Notes: generated by a model not told the origin, from the letters alone. A stretch of 64,000 nt of DNA from Castanea sativa (GCF_040712315.1 NC_134015.1:12792945-12856944), one strand, 5' to 3'. Counted from the stretch's first letter, positions 1 through 11,619 are shown. Numbers and translations are program-made.

Positions 1-53
1 TTCGAGGGGTCTTTATTTCCCATGTTCACATTCACGCTTCAATAATTTTAACC

Positions 54-250
54 TCATTTATTACAAATTTTGACCACATTTGTGTTTAGTTCAATCTATG
101 CTTTACACTTCTTTTTAGGTACTTCAGAGTTCACGTGCAATTGTCTTCCACCAATTTCACTAATATAGCACAATGTGCATCCAACACTTTCTGCACTATC
201 TCTTGCCATCTTCCAGGAAATTGCTCCTTTGGCAGACTCTTCTGGATATT
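54..250 (+). pseudogene. Exon-like fragment, copy 1 of a local duplication
   Basis: This stretch matches 3683-3770 plus 4385-4500, with shared runs such as 'ttacaaattttgaccac' and 'aggtacttca'. The part from about 187 reads as an open, coding-like stretch (ALSLAIFQEIAPLADSSGYL) after a possible acceptor AG. I do not recognise the protein. Copy 2 is interrupted by an LTR. It is most simply a relic of a gene fragment duplicated together with the adjacent MITE. No complete gene can be built from it. Confidence 0.35.
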
Positions 251-254
251 TGAA

Positions 255-397
255 CTAGTTTGGTAATGTTGTTTTAGTAATATTGTTTAAGTATTAGAGA
301 AATATGTGCAGGTGAAGTTGTATTATAAAAATATGTGTTATGTTGTTCAAACAACAAAAACGGTTGTTTAAACATCATTAACAAACAGCCAAAATTC
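255..397. mobile_element. Small MITE, copy 1
   Basis: About 140 bp that aligns with 3537-3681 ('gtttggtaat' at one end, 'aacagcc' at the other, with the same 'aatatgtg..ggtga' core). It is degenerate and lacks clear target duplications. It is named a MITE because the better copy has terminal inverted repeats. Confidence 0.4.
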
Positions 398-459
398 ATT
401 GACAATTTTTGTAATATTCTAGGTCATCCTCTCATTTTGTATGTAATTTTTAAATTGAT

Positions 460-1000
460 TTATCTAAATAGTTGACGTAGGACACAATTTACTGTTTAAT
501 TATTGTAATTTATTATTTTTGGTATTTTATGTAAAAACGTTATTTTAGGTTTAGGTGATTTAATTCCTTATTTTTAGGTGCATTTAATGCTTTTTAGGTC
601 AAATTTGATTCCAGATATGGTAAGGTATCAATTAGGAGTTATTTTAGAATATATTTTCTTGTCTGTCAAGTTTTATGGAGCCCTTAAATAGGCCCTGAAG
701 TCTGTAAACGTTTTTTGGAATATATTATTGAATAAAAATCAGAAAAGGTGAGGCTTTGCTCTTCTTTTGGTTCTTCAAGAACTGTGAACTTATCAAGGAT
801 TCTTCCTTGTGGCATTCAAACTTTATACCTTCGGTTCGTGATTCTTTATAATCATTGGGTCAAGGTCAACTTATACATTTGGTTCGCGTTTCGATTATAA
901 ACGTTGGGTCAGGGTTTCTATCATAAATCTGAATTTTAGCTTTCCTGGGTAAATATTCCAATATTTTTGTTAGATCTCAAAGCATGTCGATTGAGGTTTG
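460..1000 (+). repeat. Possible LTR relic (low confidence)
   Basis: No open gene is visible. The composition resembles the U3-R-U5 end of a plant LTR: a TATA-like 'ccttaaatagg' near 683 is followed by 'attgaataaaaatcag' and a CT-rich segment. I found no clean TG...CA ends or target duplication, so this is an impression. Confidence 0.25.
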
Positions 1001-1366
1001 CATCATAGTTGCAAGTTGTTTTTGTGATATATCAACTATTAGTTGAGAGATCTTTTTGCGCATGGTTGTTACCTGTTGTTTTGCATTGCTGTGTAGTTGG
1101 GATGATCATATGTATCGTTGGATACATGTGTCTACATGGTAAGATTTGTATTGACTGTATTAGTGTGTATAGTATAATCCATAAGCATGTAACTTTATTT
1201 TGTGCCGGTGTAAATTTTTAGAGATTAAGAATCTTCTCCAACAAGTAAAAAATATATGTGTCCATAAGCATGTAACATTTTTTTTGGGATCATTATGTTT
1301 GTCTTCTTTCCCTTTAATATGTGTGTGTATATATATATATATTTTTTGGGATTTCTCCTTTTGAGT

Positions 1367-2407
1367 TGAAAGCTTGGATTTGTGCTAAAATACAAGAGCT
1401 TGTTCAAACCCCCAATTAAAAATTACGACTAGATTGTTTTTACTCTAACTTAGACTGAGTGTGGAATAAGCGCAATGAACTGATAACTCTACCCTAAGCC
1501 ATATTCATCCATTATCAACAATAAAATGAAAGCTTAAAGAGTAGAGAAGAGAGATGCAAACACAAGTTAACACCAAGACATGTTATCGAAGAGGAAAACG
1601 AAAAACAAAGAAAAACCTCTACGACCCTCCAAGTCGAAATTGATCCACTAGAGAATAAAGTTGGAATACACGAATAATAAAAGACCCTCCAAGCCTAGTC
1701 TACCCCATATACTTGAGCCCTCCAAGCTCCTGCTACCAATTGACTTCTCAAAGCCTTGTCTTCTCTAGTTTTTCGAATCCCACAATTTAGCCCGATTGCA
1801 TCTTCCAATGAATGGCACCTTCCAATGCTTCCTAGAAGCACCAAAATCTCACTTTACACTTAGTATGGGTGTGTTAAGTGTTTGGGTTAGCAACCTCTTA
1901 AAGACATAGAGATGGAGAAGTAGGAGTTGAGGAAAAACCATAAGGAAATGTGTAGATGATTGTGGGTATAAGAAATTCTAACTCTCAAGTGTATTTTCTA
2001 GGGATTTCTCCCTAAAAAGCACTCCTTACAATTTGTGGGTAATGAAGGTATATAATGTGGGTAAAAACTTGGTAAAGCAAAACACAACTTTTTGCCAAAC
2101 AGAAAGTTTTGTGGGTCCTTCGTGGGTTGGCCTTACTCGCGAGACAGTTGCAAAAACTCCAGCTTGGCACGACTCTTCATCTTCCAGTCATGTGCTCTAC
2201 ATGTGGCTCATTTCGCGGGTTGCTTCTCACGAGACAGTCGCAAACTCTACTTGTTCAACTTTTGAAGCTTGATTCTTCACCGATCTCTCACACTCATCCC
2301 TTAAAATTAAATTCACATACATATAGGGAAAATGATTGAAGAAGTTACAATCAAATTTAGCATAGAATTAATGCCAACACAATATAGTTGGAAATCACAA
2401 CTTTATA
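1367..2407 (+). mobile_element. Solo LTR, family A, copy 1
   Basis: A 1041-bp sequence starting TGAAAGCTTGG and ending CTTTATA, flanked by the 5-bp direct repeat TGAGT (1362-1366 and 2408-2412). It aligns along its whole length with 43147-44218, which has its own different target duplication (AGTTG). That shows an LTR left after internal recombination rather than a segmental copy. The last dinucleotide is TA here and CA in the other copy, a likely point mutation. The short reading frames inside (for example 2033-2272) are not conserved as protein and are not called genes. The parent superfamily (copia or Ty3) is undetermined. Confidence 0.85.
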
Positions 2408-2412
2408 TGAGT

Positions 2413-3157
2413 AATGTTAATGCACAATTTTGTGCTACAATTTGCCACGTGGTAAATTGTGAGTGGTGGAAATGTGATGGTGGGCCATGAGGGGACACCC
2501 CTTCATACTCATAACTTGCCACATGGCGAGTTGTAGTACAGAGTTATGAATTTTTATGTATCCCTGTCATTGCTCTTTCTCTTTAATTGTTCGATCGTTT
2601 GATTGTTTCATCTATTTCCTTCTATTATTATCAAATTTTCTCTATAGGGTTCAAGAGACCAAAACTAAAAAAAAAATTGTAAGTGTGGCCAGTATAATTG
2701 TAAATATTATTAAGAGAAATGTTAATCAATGCCTTAAGAGCATTGGTTAAGAAACTATTTTTAGAAATAAATACACACAAGGGAGAATGAAAATGGTTTT
2801 AACATAAACACACACCTAAAAAGCTATGGTATCTTCTAAGAGATAGCAAGGCAAATTGTATTACACACAATATACTCTCTTAAGTAAAGAATTTTATTGC
2901 ATAAGCAATTGCAGAATAAATCATTCATTGAATTTATTCCAAATTTGTAAGAAATATACTTATATATTTACAACTTTTATAAGTCGTAACCTATTCATGT
3001 ATCATATAATAAATGATATTATATGTGATATACAAATATGAAAATTTTAAGTATTCAAATTTTGAAAATATACATTTATGAAAAAATAAAATAAAATATA
3101 TGATAATGACATTTCTACCATACAAACTGGATCTTATAATTGAACCCAACTAATTGC
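2413..3157. other. AT-rich spacer, no gene seen
   Basis: There is no coding pattern. The segment 2413-2560 has the inverted 'ttgccacgtgg' / 'cttgccacatgg' layout often seen in small plant MITEs. The rest is AT-rich and unremarkable. Confidence 0.5.
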
Positions 3158-3534
3158 TAAGAGCAGTGGACTTATAATTTTAGCTATTTGGTACTTAAAA
3201 AAGCTAGTTTATCTATTTTACTTTCTCACTTTACAAAACATCTAACATCAGTGATTTTATTTTAGCTTGCAATATAATAAAATAATATAAACAATATAAT
3301 AAAATAATATATTCATTACAATAAAAATAAAAATAAAAAAATCAGTAAAATAATTAAAGTAGTGTAAACACAGGAATAAAAAAATGTTTTTTTTTTAACG
3401 TTTGAGCTACAGTGCACAGTCAAAGATAGTTGTACACTATAAATAGGTCCACCAATGGAGCCTTACTTTTGTATTTGGTGGTGTTAAAAATAGCAATATA
3501 ACTTTTTAGTAACACCAATTCTAATGCTCTGAGT
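3158..3534. mobile_element. Possible MITE
   Basis: Starts near 'agagcagtgga' and ends near 'attctaatgctct', which are imperfect inverted repeats of the 'agagcat' kind common in plant MITEs. The inside is AT-rich. The target duplication is not clear. Confidence 0.35.
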
Positions 3535-3536
3535 CT

Positions 3537-3681
3537 TAGGGCCCGTTTGGTAATATTGCTTTAGTAACGTTGTTTGTATTTTTTAGAAATACGTGTGGGT
3601 GAAAAAAAAGAGTAAAAATACATATAATGTTATTTAAATATTGAAAACTGTTGTTTAAAATACACTACCAAATAGCCCCTA
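3537..3681. mobile_element. hAT-like MITE, copy 2
   Basis: 145 bp with terminal inverted repeats: the left end TAGGGCCCGTTTGGTAAT and the reverse complement of the right end TAGGGGCTATTTGGTAGT agree at most positions. TAGGG-type ends are common in hAT-derived MITEs. No 8-bp target duplication remains visible. A degenerate relative lies at 255-397. Confidence 0.6.
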
Positions 3682-3682
3682 T

Positions 3683-4505
3683 AATTTCTCTTCAATTATT
3701 ACAAATTTTGACCACTTCTATCATAATCAACAACTTACACTACTCATCCCTTTTCAGGTACTTCACAGACTGATGATGCTGAAAATCGTCAATAAATCAC
3801 ACTGTCCTCACGTGCTCCAAGTAGGACCTGCACAACACAAAGGGAAGAAGAAGAACCTACGAAGAGTACCGATGTGGTATCGGCCAAAAACCCTCTAACG
3901 CTCAAGTTAGAAAAATCTTTTGTTCACAACTCTAGCATGCCATAGCTATGGTAAATTATGCATACCTTGGTTTGTGAAGGTTCTAGGGTTTTTATAGTAG
4001 TGTAAGGCTGTCATCCGTACCTTGGTTAAGAAGTTCTTTTTTTGTAGGAGAAAACCTCTTTAATCCGCGTATCTTCCGGAATCCTTTCCTTATAGGAGTC
4101 TTCTTTATTAAAGGTAAGTGTAGAGCGCACGATGTTTCCTTAAACACGCATGCGTGGAGACCAAGTAAAGTCATGTCAGATTCATCAAAGATTTATGTAT
4201 CCCCTTCAGCTTATCTTTGTTAGCTTCCTGTGCCCAAGGTGTAATCATCAACTTCGGAGTAGAGCCGTAGACTTTACACCAATATCATCTCTCTTAAGTG
4301 AAACTGACGACTTTGTTTATGACCATCGCCTTGTCACGGGTGAGTATCAGTATTACAAAATTACCCTCATCTGTTGATAGTATACTTACTATGCATGGGG
4401 AATTTTTTGCAGCATCTCTTGTCATCTCATCTCATCTTCTAAGAATTTGTTCCTCGAACAGACTCCTCCTGGATGCCCCTATTTGCAATTATATTTTGAT
4501 CTTTT
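3683..4505 (+). pseudogene. Exon-like fragment, copy 2, split by an LTR
   Basis: The outer parts (3683-3770 and about 4385-4505) match 54-250. The middle is foreign LTR-like DNA listed separately. The order MITE then fragment here, against fragment then MITE at the start of the window, shows the pair was duplicated and then rearranged. No protein is assigned. Confidence 0.35.
3773..4370 (+). mobile_element. Probable solo LTR, different family
   Basis: Begins near TGATGCTGAAAATCGTC and ends near 'ttaccctcat', with a TATA-like 'gtttttatagt' at about 3989. It interrupts a sequence that is continuous in the copy at 54-250, which supports an insertion. Exact ends and target duplication are not resolved. 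The open stretches 4150-4377 and 4298-4540 show no known protein. Confidence 0.5.
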
Positions 4506-4874
4506 TTTTATCCATTTTATGTAATTGTTTAATCGATTAATTTATCTTAATGTTTAAGAGAGAAAAATTCATGGGTTAGAAGTACTAGTGACTCCTTTTA
4601 ATTAATCCAGGTAGTTTTAGTTTGATCCAATCTTGACCTTAATCTATTAAGTTCAAACCCAAACTCAATCATGTAGCCAAGACAGACCAAAAAAAAACTA
4701 ACCCGACATCACCTTCACGTAAAAGTTGGCACTAACTTTCTTTTTTCTTTTCTTTTTTTCCTTCAAAAAGAGGAGCAAAGAAAATCACAAATGAGCACTT
4801 TAAGTGTTTTTTTTTTTTTTTTTTGGGAGGAGTGGAGTTAAGTACAGCAAAGGAAAATTAATTCAAAGGACACA
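4506..4874. other. Spacer, no gene seen
   Basis: AT-rich with T-runs at 4739-4760 and 4806-4824. No gene or repeat was identified. Confidence 0.5.
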
Positions 4875-5929
4875 TGAAAACCAGGAGATCAAAGGGAGTA
4901 TTCTCTTTCAGCTGGATTCAATGGAATCCAAACAAAGATAAGGATTGCAGTAATAACCAAATGAAAGTCAAGAATAATATTAAAATTGGGAAGGTAAGAG
5001 GAAAATAACATATTAGATATTTTAAGTGTCTATACGCGGTTTCCTAAAAGAAAAAAGTGTCTATACTCGTAGTATGTATAATTAAGACAAAAAAAATCAA
5101 TCTCAAAGCAGATTATCCAACTAATATGATAATTAATCTACTCTAATATAATTTAATTTAATTGCAAACATTTTATACCAGGCTTACATACTAATGCCTA
5201 CATCCATGGGTCACGTTCCAAATAATACACTATAATCAACAAGTTGGATGGTTCCAAATGCACAGGAGGTCGAGTAGCAGGTCTTTCAATTTTAAAAATG
5301 TAGGTTTTGGGTGGCGTCTCAGGTCCCAAATGAGAGTCAAGAATGATATTAAAATTGTTTTTAAAAAACTTAGACTGAATTTTTTAGTGTCTAGACGTAG
5401 AGATTGTGTACGTATAATAAAGACAAAAAGTCAACGCCAAAGCAAACTATCCAACTAATATGATAATTAATCTAATACTCCTATAATTTAATTTAAAATT
5501 TTAATTATAAACTTTCTATACCGTGTTTACACACTAAGGCATACATCCATGTGTCACGTTCCAAATAATCCACACCAATCAATTAGTTGAAATGGTCTTC
5601 TATTCAGTTTCATCACATAATTAACTTGAGTTAGGGCTGTCTACTAACCCATCAAACTCGACCCATGCGGCTGACTTAATCACCCGTAGATGGCTCCAAA
5701 TGCACATGAGGTCGAGTAGTGAGTCCTTCAATTTAAAATGTGGGTTTTGGGTTGAGTTTTAGGTCCCAAATGAGAGTCAAGAATGATATTAAAATTTGGA
5801 AGGAAAGAGAAAAAATTAAAATATTAGACTAAATTCTTTGGTGTCTAAACTCTAAACATAAAGACGGGATGTATAATAAAGACAAAAAATCAACCATAAA
5901 GTAAACTATCCAACGAATATGATACTTAA
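4875..5929 (+). repeat. Old tandem repeat array, units about 370-440 bp (left part)
   Basis: The landmark 'gagtcaagaatgatatta' (or close variants) recurs near 4966, 5335 and 5775, and again near 22911. Other landmarks recur in the same order: 'atccatgggtcacgttcc', 'ccaactaatatgataatt' and 'gtgtctatac'. Units are diverged and the third is longer. The array is broken at 5937 by a Helitron and resumes at 22632. The small reading frame 5258-5458 lies inside a unit and is not supported as a gene. Confidence 0.7.
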
Positions 5930-6086
5930 TCTATATATCTATATATATATAATAATAAATAAAATTGAGAGCAAATTCAATTAAATTTTAAATTGGATTT
6001 AATTAAAGCCTAATTTTACACCACTTGTCTCATCTAATCTAAGTTTTTAAATTTTTGTGACAAGTGAGTTAATTCAGTGTAAAAAT

Positions 6087-6190
6087 CAAGGAAGTCAATA
6101 CCGTACTGGAGGCTGTACCGGTTTGGCCACCGGTACGGTATATTTCGGATACCGGTCAATACCGGTGTACCGTTTCGGGTTTACCGCTAT
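6087..6190. repeat. hAT left subterminal arm with CCGGTAC motifs
   Basis: Clustered variants of GTACCGG/ACCGGTAC sit within 100 bp of the end. In hAT elements such subterminal motifs are usually transposase binding sites; that role is inferred here. Confidence 0.7.
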
Positions 6191-6442
6191 TTTATATATT
6201 TAATATATATATATATATACACACACATACACACAAAATCTTTATTTACCATAAAACATTACCTCAAAAATCCATGTTTACAATAAAACATTACTTCAAT
6301 TGTTCATTGCATACAAACTTACAAAGAAAAAAAAAAACACAATATAAAAAACAAAAAACTTAATTGTTCATTGCTTACAAAGAAAATAAATAATACAAAT
6401 AATTAAGTTAACACAAATTTAATACAAATTACATAAGATCAT

Positions 6443-7075
6443 TTACTCCCATCCATCAAAAGGATCTACATCAGGACCATAATATACATGAGTATTAGCA
6501 TTTGTCAACACAACATCATCATCACCATCCTCCTCATCAAGAACAACAACATCATCATCATCATTATCATTATCTTCCAAATTCATTGTTGCTAATGGCT
6601 CTTCAATGCTAGCCCAATTCACATCTTCCTCAGTTAGTAACAAAAATTCAGAATCTTCAACTACCCAATCATCCATCAAATCAATATTATCAAGGCTTAT
6701 TGGATCCAAGTAATCCTTTGTCCTTCTAATGTTCCTACCAAAATCAATATCATACATTAATGACATTTTCTAATCATTCAGAATAAAATTTAAATATATT
6801 TAAAAACATACCTTTCTCGTAACAATAAATTATAACGAACAAATACTAAGTCATTCAAACGTTTATGCTCAAGCCTATTTCTCCTCTTGGAATGGATAAA
6901 CTCAAATGTGCTCCAAGCTCTTTCACAACCAGTTGCACTACAACACTGACTTAGCACTCGAATTGCAAACTTTTGTAATTCTGGAGTGTCATTTCCAAAT
7001 TGCTCCCACCAAGCAACTTCCAAAAATAAAAGAAAGTATTAATTTAGTACAAAGCAAATTCCAAACTTTCAAATG

Positions 7076-7127
<52 letters not shown>

Positions 7128-8921
7128 TACCTGGATTTAGTTTTTCACATTGACGGATTGCCATAGGCATTCCAAAGCCACCTAAAGCCTTTTTGTATGC
7201 TTCAATTTGAGAACTAAGAGTATCTTGCTCATCAGGATCACGAACCAACCTTGTAATGGTACTAAGTAGGCCTTTTGTAATTTCTTTTTGCTTCTTAAAC
7301 GAAGGCCTAAAGAAAATTCCAGGGTTAAGATAACAACCTGCTGCATGTAATGGACTATGGAGTTGTTTATCCCACCTAGCATCAATGACACTAGTAAATG
7401 GTATATATGCAGAAATTTTATTCTTCAACCTTGCTTTTATATTCTCCTTTGCTTTATCCATTGCCTCATACAAGTATCCCATTGATGGTTTTTCATCCCC
7501 ATCTACAAGATGAAGTACTCTAACCAAAGGCTCACTAATCTTCACTATTTGTTGACATTGTAACCAAAACTCTTTATCTTCCAAAACAAGTGCAACCACC
7601 TCCTTTCCCATGACATCTCTAGCATATCGAGATTCAACCCATTGATCACAAGTAAACATTTGCCTAAGTTCTTTCTTGAACTTACTTAAGCATTGAAGAC
7701 TTAAAAACTCAGTTGCAAACCTTGTGATGGCTGGACGAACCAAATCCCTACCATTAGTGAAGTCACTTCTCATCAAAGATAAAACCTTGCCATGGTTGTA
7801 TATGAATTTGGTAATCTTTTTAGCCTTTTGAATGGTTTCATGAATGATAGGAAAGTATCTCCTATCTGAAAAATTCTCCAACATTAAATCAATGCAATGG
7901 GCTGCACAAGGAGACCAATAGAATGACCCATATTTCTGCATTAGCTTCTTTCCTGCAGACTTGTAAGCAGAATCATTATACGTAAGCTGCACAATGTTCT
8001 CAACCCCAACTTCTTGAACAACTTTATCAAACAACTTAAACAATGTATCTGCATCCCTTGTTAGGCACACATCAAGGGATTTAAGAAACATAGTACCTCT
8101 TGGACAATACACTAAAAAATTAATGATTGGAGTGTTCCTTTGATTTGTCCACCCATCTGACATTATTGAACATCCATAAACTTTCCAATCATTTTTCACA
8201 TCTAAGAGATAATCATTCATTTCACACACATGTTTTTGTAATAAAGGACCCCTCAAGTCATGATAAGAAGGTCCCTTAAAACCAGGCCCAATAGCTACTA
8301 TACTATCTATAGCTTCTTGATAATACACGGAAGCGGGCTGCATGGAAAGGTATATTAGCATGGTACCACCACCTTGCAAAATTCATTCTTGCCTTCTCAA
8401 CCATTTGCTTTGAGGCCAAAGAAGACTTTATGGATGGTTGAGAACCAGGAATTGTTCTTGGAGCAAAAAAGGATTTAATGTTGGACCTTTCTCCAACTTT
8501 TTCTTTCCCTTTGGTGTTATAGTTACTAACTGATGAATGACTCTTTGAACCCCCTCTCTCATTATCATTATTACCTTCATCATGATCATCATCATCATCC
8601 TCCTCCTCCTCTAAATCATAAGGATTTGCAATTTGTTTACTAATTCTTCTTTTTTTCTTTTTAATTTTCTTTAAATCTTCAAGCAACTATTTCATTTGCC
8701 ATTTTACATCTTCAGATACTTTTTTACATGCTTCAACATCACCCTTAATCCTAGCTTAATGATGATTGAGCCTAGTAATTCCTCCCCCCCCTTATCATTT
8801 TAGAACAAAAAATACGTTGAGTGTTATTCCTCGCATCCGACACAGCACGGCCATAAGCCCATGCTGGATCCTCGGATCTTACAACCGGGCCAGACGCTAC
8901 ACTTGATTGATTTTCAGTCAT
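6443..8921 (-). pseudogene. hAT transposase pseudogene (BED finger, DUF659, hAT dimerisation)
   Basis: Read from the minus strand, the chosen start is the ATG at 8921. An N-terminal BED-like segment (about 8780-8840) is followed by a Lys-rich and acidic stretch, a DUF659 block with the SDGWT motif (about 8150), the PCAAHCIDLML motif (about 7890-7920), and the hATC dimerisation region GCERAWSTFEFIHSKRRNRL (about 6870-6930). An intron at 7017-7130 keeps phase (NP then VAWWEQF). A second intron near 6770-6806 does not keep phase with the obvious signals. Damage includes a +4-base shift in the zinc-finger glycine loop, two stops (about 8759 and 8689) and a frameshift near 8335. The usual TDNA motif reads TYND, so a catalytic Asp seems lost. 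Typical autonomous members encode about 650-750 aa. No active protein is expected. Confidence 0.9.
7079..7124. repeat. (TA)n microsatellite
   Basis: About 23 TA units lie inside the first transposase intron, just after the donor site at 7130. Confidence 0.95.
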
Positions 8922-9059
8922 AATTCACACTGCATATATACCATCAATTATTTGTTAATAATTCTAAGTTATCTTTTTATTAATAATAGTACTAAGTTGT
9001 AAATTATTATTACTATCCCAATATCTCAAGCTAACCAAAATCAAGAATGAAATAACAAT

Positions 9060-9270
9060 TCATAAACACAGTAACCCAATTCATGAACACAGTAAACAAT
9101 TTGTTATTTATCACAGTAACCCAATTCATGAACACAATTCATGATCACAGTAAACAATTTGTTATTTATCACAGTGTTATTTATCACAGTAACCCAAATT
9201 CATGAACACAATTCATGAACACAGTAAACAATTTGTTATTTATCACAGTAACCAATTCATGAACACAGTA
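9060..9270. repeat. Short tandem repeats in hAT leader
   Basis: Four to five partial copies of a ~45-bp unit built from 'ttcatgaacacagta' and 'aacaatttgttatttatca'. It lies upstream of the transposase start on its strand. Confidence 0.75.
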
Positions 9271-9599
9271 AATAACAAACATCATCAGAATCTCTATTCC
9301 ACATTAAATATAATTCCACTAAAAAAATTAAAGTTTATACCTGAGGCTGAGAATGAGAAACGAGCCAACGGTAGGCCGAGAGACGAGCGAGTGAGAAAAA
9401 AAAAATTCAAACAGATTATGAAAAAACAAAAAAAAAAACAAATAGATTTTTATACATTATGTCATTCACATGCATTAAAAACCAAAAAAAAAAACTCTTA
9501 ACTAGTAACAAAGCAAAAAAATCGAAATCATATAAAAAAAAAAAAACACGCACATACCAGTTCCGACGGCAGTCACGGCACTCTTCCAACTTCCGACGA

Positions 9600-9880
9600 A
9601 GGACCTCGATGCAGAGAGTGAGAGAAGTGAGAAATGCAGAGAGTGAGAGAGTGAGACGCGGAGAGGGAGAGAAGTGAGAACGAGAGAGTGAGGGAGAAGA
9701 GAAAGTGAGAAACCGGAGCAGAGAGTGAGAGAAGTGAGAACTTAAAAAGATATTTTGTTGACTCAAGAGTCAAGACAGTGAGACGCAGAGAGGGAGAGAA
9801 GTGAGACGCAGAGAGTGAGGGAGAATTGGAGAAGACAAACCGGAGAAGAGAAAGAGAGAGGGAGGCTGCGGCAAAACACA
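9600..9880. repeat. Purine-rich GA repeat block
   Basis: Degenerate repeats of 'agagagtgagagaagtgaga' on the plus strand, so the transposase-strand leader is CT-rich. Open frames across it (for example 9573-9881 minus) are low-complexity products and are not called. Confidence 0.75.
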
Positions 9881-9958
9881 AAATAGGAATTAGGTGCTTT
9901 AGGGTTAAGCCGAAATTACCATCCTGCCCTTAAAAAAAATCCCCAATTACAACAACAA

Positions 9959-9996
<38 letters not shown>

Positions 9997-10009
9997 AGAA
10001 CCCAGAACA

Positions 10010-10143
10010 CATTTCGGACCGGTATTCCTTTACCGGCCGGTACGGCCGGTACAAGGCCGGTACACCTGGTATTTGGCCCGGTACGGTATGGGGGGTGTAC
10101 CTGTACCGGGGTACGGGCCGGTACGATACGAAATCGCCCCCTG
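10010..10143. repeat. hAT right subterminal arm with CCGGTAC motifs
   Basis: Dense GGCCGGTAC/GGTACCGG-type repeats run up to the element end at 10143. They mirror the left arm and are denser. The A-run at 9959-9996 lies just inside. Confidence 0.75.
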
Positions 10144-10822
10144 GTAAAAATTGGATTTCAATTAGAGTTTAATTTTGTAACATGTGTTCCATTTAATCTA
10201 AGTTTGTTAATTTTTATACCAAATGAGTTAATTTCGTGTAAAAGACGAGAAGTCCAATATAAGTAAACCATAAAAATAAATAAAAAAATAAAACATAATT
10301 TTTGAATGATTTTATATTTATGAGTCTTTTTTTTTTTTTTTTTGTAGAACTAAAAATAATTCAAGTTTATAAGTCATCTATATATATATATATATATATA
10401 GAGCTGAGAAAAAATTCAATTAGAGTCTAATTTTGCGCTTCCATTTAATCTAAAATTTTGAAATAAGTTAGTTAGTTTGGTGTAAAAATTAGATTTCAAT
10501 TAGAGTTTAATTTTGCGACAGGTGTTCCATCTAATCGAAATTTTTAAATTTTTGTGTCAAATAAGTTAATTTAGAGTGGAAAACGACGAGTCCAATATAA
10601 ATAAATCATTAAAAAAAACATAATCATATATCTAACACTATATATAAAATTAGTGGAAGATGGAGTTTGAATGATTTTATATTTATGAGTGTTTTTTCTA
10701 TAACTAAAAAAAAAAATTCGTTTGGCACAAAAATTATATATATATATATATATTAATAGGTAAAAATTAGAAAAAATCCAATTAGATTCTATAATTGAAG
10801 TCCAATTTTGCGCCATGTGTCC

Positions 10823-11608
10823 TGTAAGGGCACAATTTCTACCCAATCCATTCACCAAATGGACTCAGGCCCAAAGAACCTTATACAATAAAATTTGTAG
10901 AGTATGAGCTTGAAACCTAGACTATGGATATTGGATAAAGAGGAGAATCAGGCTGGATTGCCGTTATTTGCGTGTTCAATAGATGAGAATAGCAAAGAAA
11001 CTCTCCTCGGACATAAGTCGAGGACCACCTGTATTGCCTTTCTTTCTTTAAGAATAATATTACAACTACAGTTCGAGTATTCAAAAAATCCCCCTTTCTT
11101 TTCCCCATCCTCTCTTTTTTATATCTCTCTCGTTCCCTTGTATCCATCTTCTTCTTCCTTCCTCCTTCCACGTGTTTCACAAATATTTTCATTAGATACT
11201 TGTTCCATCCAACACCTTCCTGAAATCTTCAAATACTAGCTGAAGGGCTGAACCTGACTGTTCAGAGGTCATTTCTCCATTAATGTAGCTAGGGAGGTAG
11301 GTGCAGGGTCTTTAACGCGGTGGTAGTAGCTTTTTCTTCTCTAATATTTCTCACATGTTCTTCCTTCTAACCATTACATGGATCATGCCTTTTCCCAATA
11401 GATCTTTCGGAATTCTATCCCCAAACCCCTTGGCATGGCCCATGACCTTTACCGGATCCATCCAAGGAGACACTCCTTCTCGAACAACTCCTCCACCTCT
11501 CGTAGTGTGAACTAGCCTATGGGACTCAAAGACTCTGCTTGGACAGACTTACTCCACTTAATCAGGCCCAAGACCCAAATACATGTTTTAACCATTTTAC
11601 CCCCCATA
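10823..11608 (-). repeat. Ty3 element 3' LTR
   Basis: 786 bp, TGTAAGGGC at one end and CCCCCCATA at the other on the plus strand. The final CA seen in the other LTR is TA here. The open frames 10904-11239 and 10917-11192 are non-coding LTR sequence. Confidence 0.9.
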
Positions 11609-11619
11609 ATAGCCCCTCG
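11609..11619 (-). other. Candidate polypurine tract
   Basis: On the minus strand CGAGGGGCTAT abuts the 3' LTR, the place where a polypurine tract primes plus-strand synthesis. It is short and interrupted by pyrimidines. Confidence 0.4.

Larger units (their letters stand above)
6087..10143 (-). mobile_element. hAT transposon, autonomous type but decayed
   Basis: A 4057-bp element flanked by a perfect 8-bp target duplication GTAAAAAT (6079-6086 and 10144-10151). Its ends are imperfect inverted repeats: CAAGGAAGTC on the left, and CAGGGGGCGATTTC when the right end is reversed. Both subterminal arms are packed with CCGGTAC-type motifs. It encodes a BED-DUF659-hATC transposase on the minus strand, now broken. 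The element lies inside the Helitron, so it arrived later. Confidence 0.92.

Noticed and set aside
9416..9881. Minus-strand frames of about 100 codons rich in Ser/Leu/Phe
   Set aside because: They are produced by the GA-repeat block and A-runs of the hAT leader, with no domain and no splice context.
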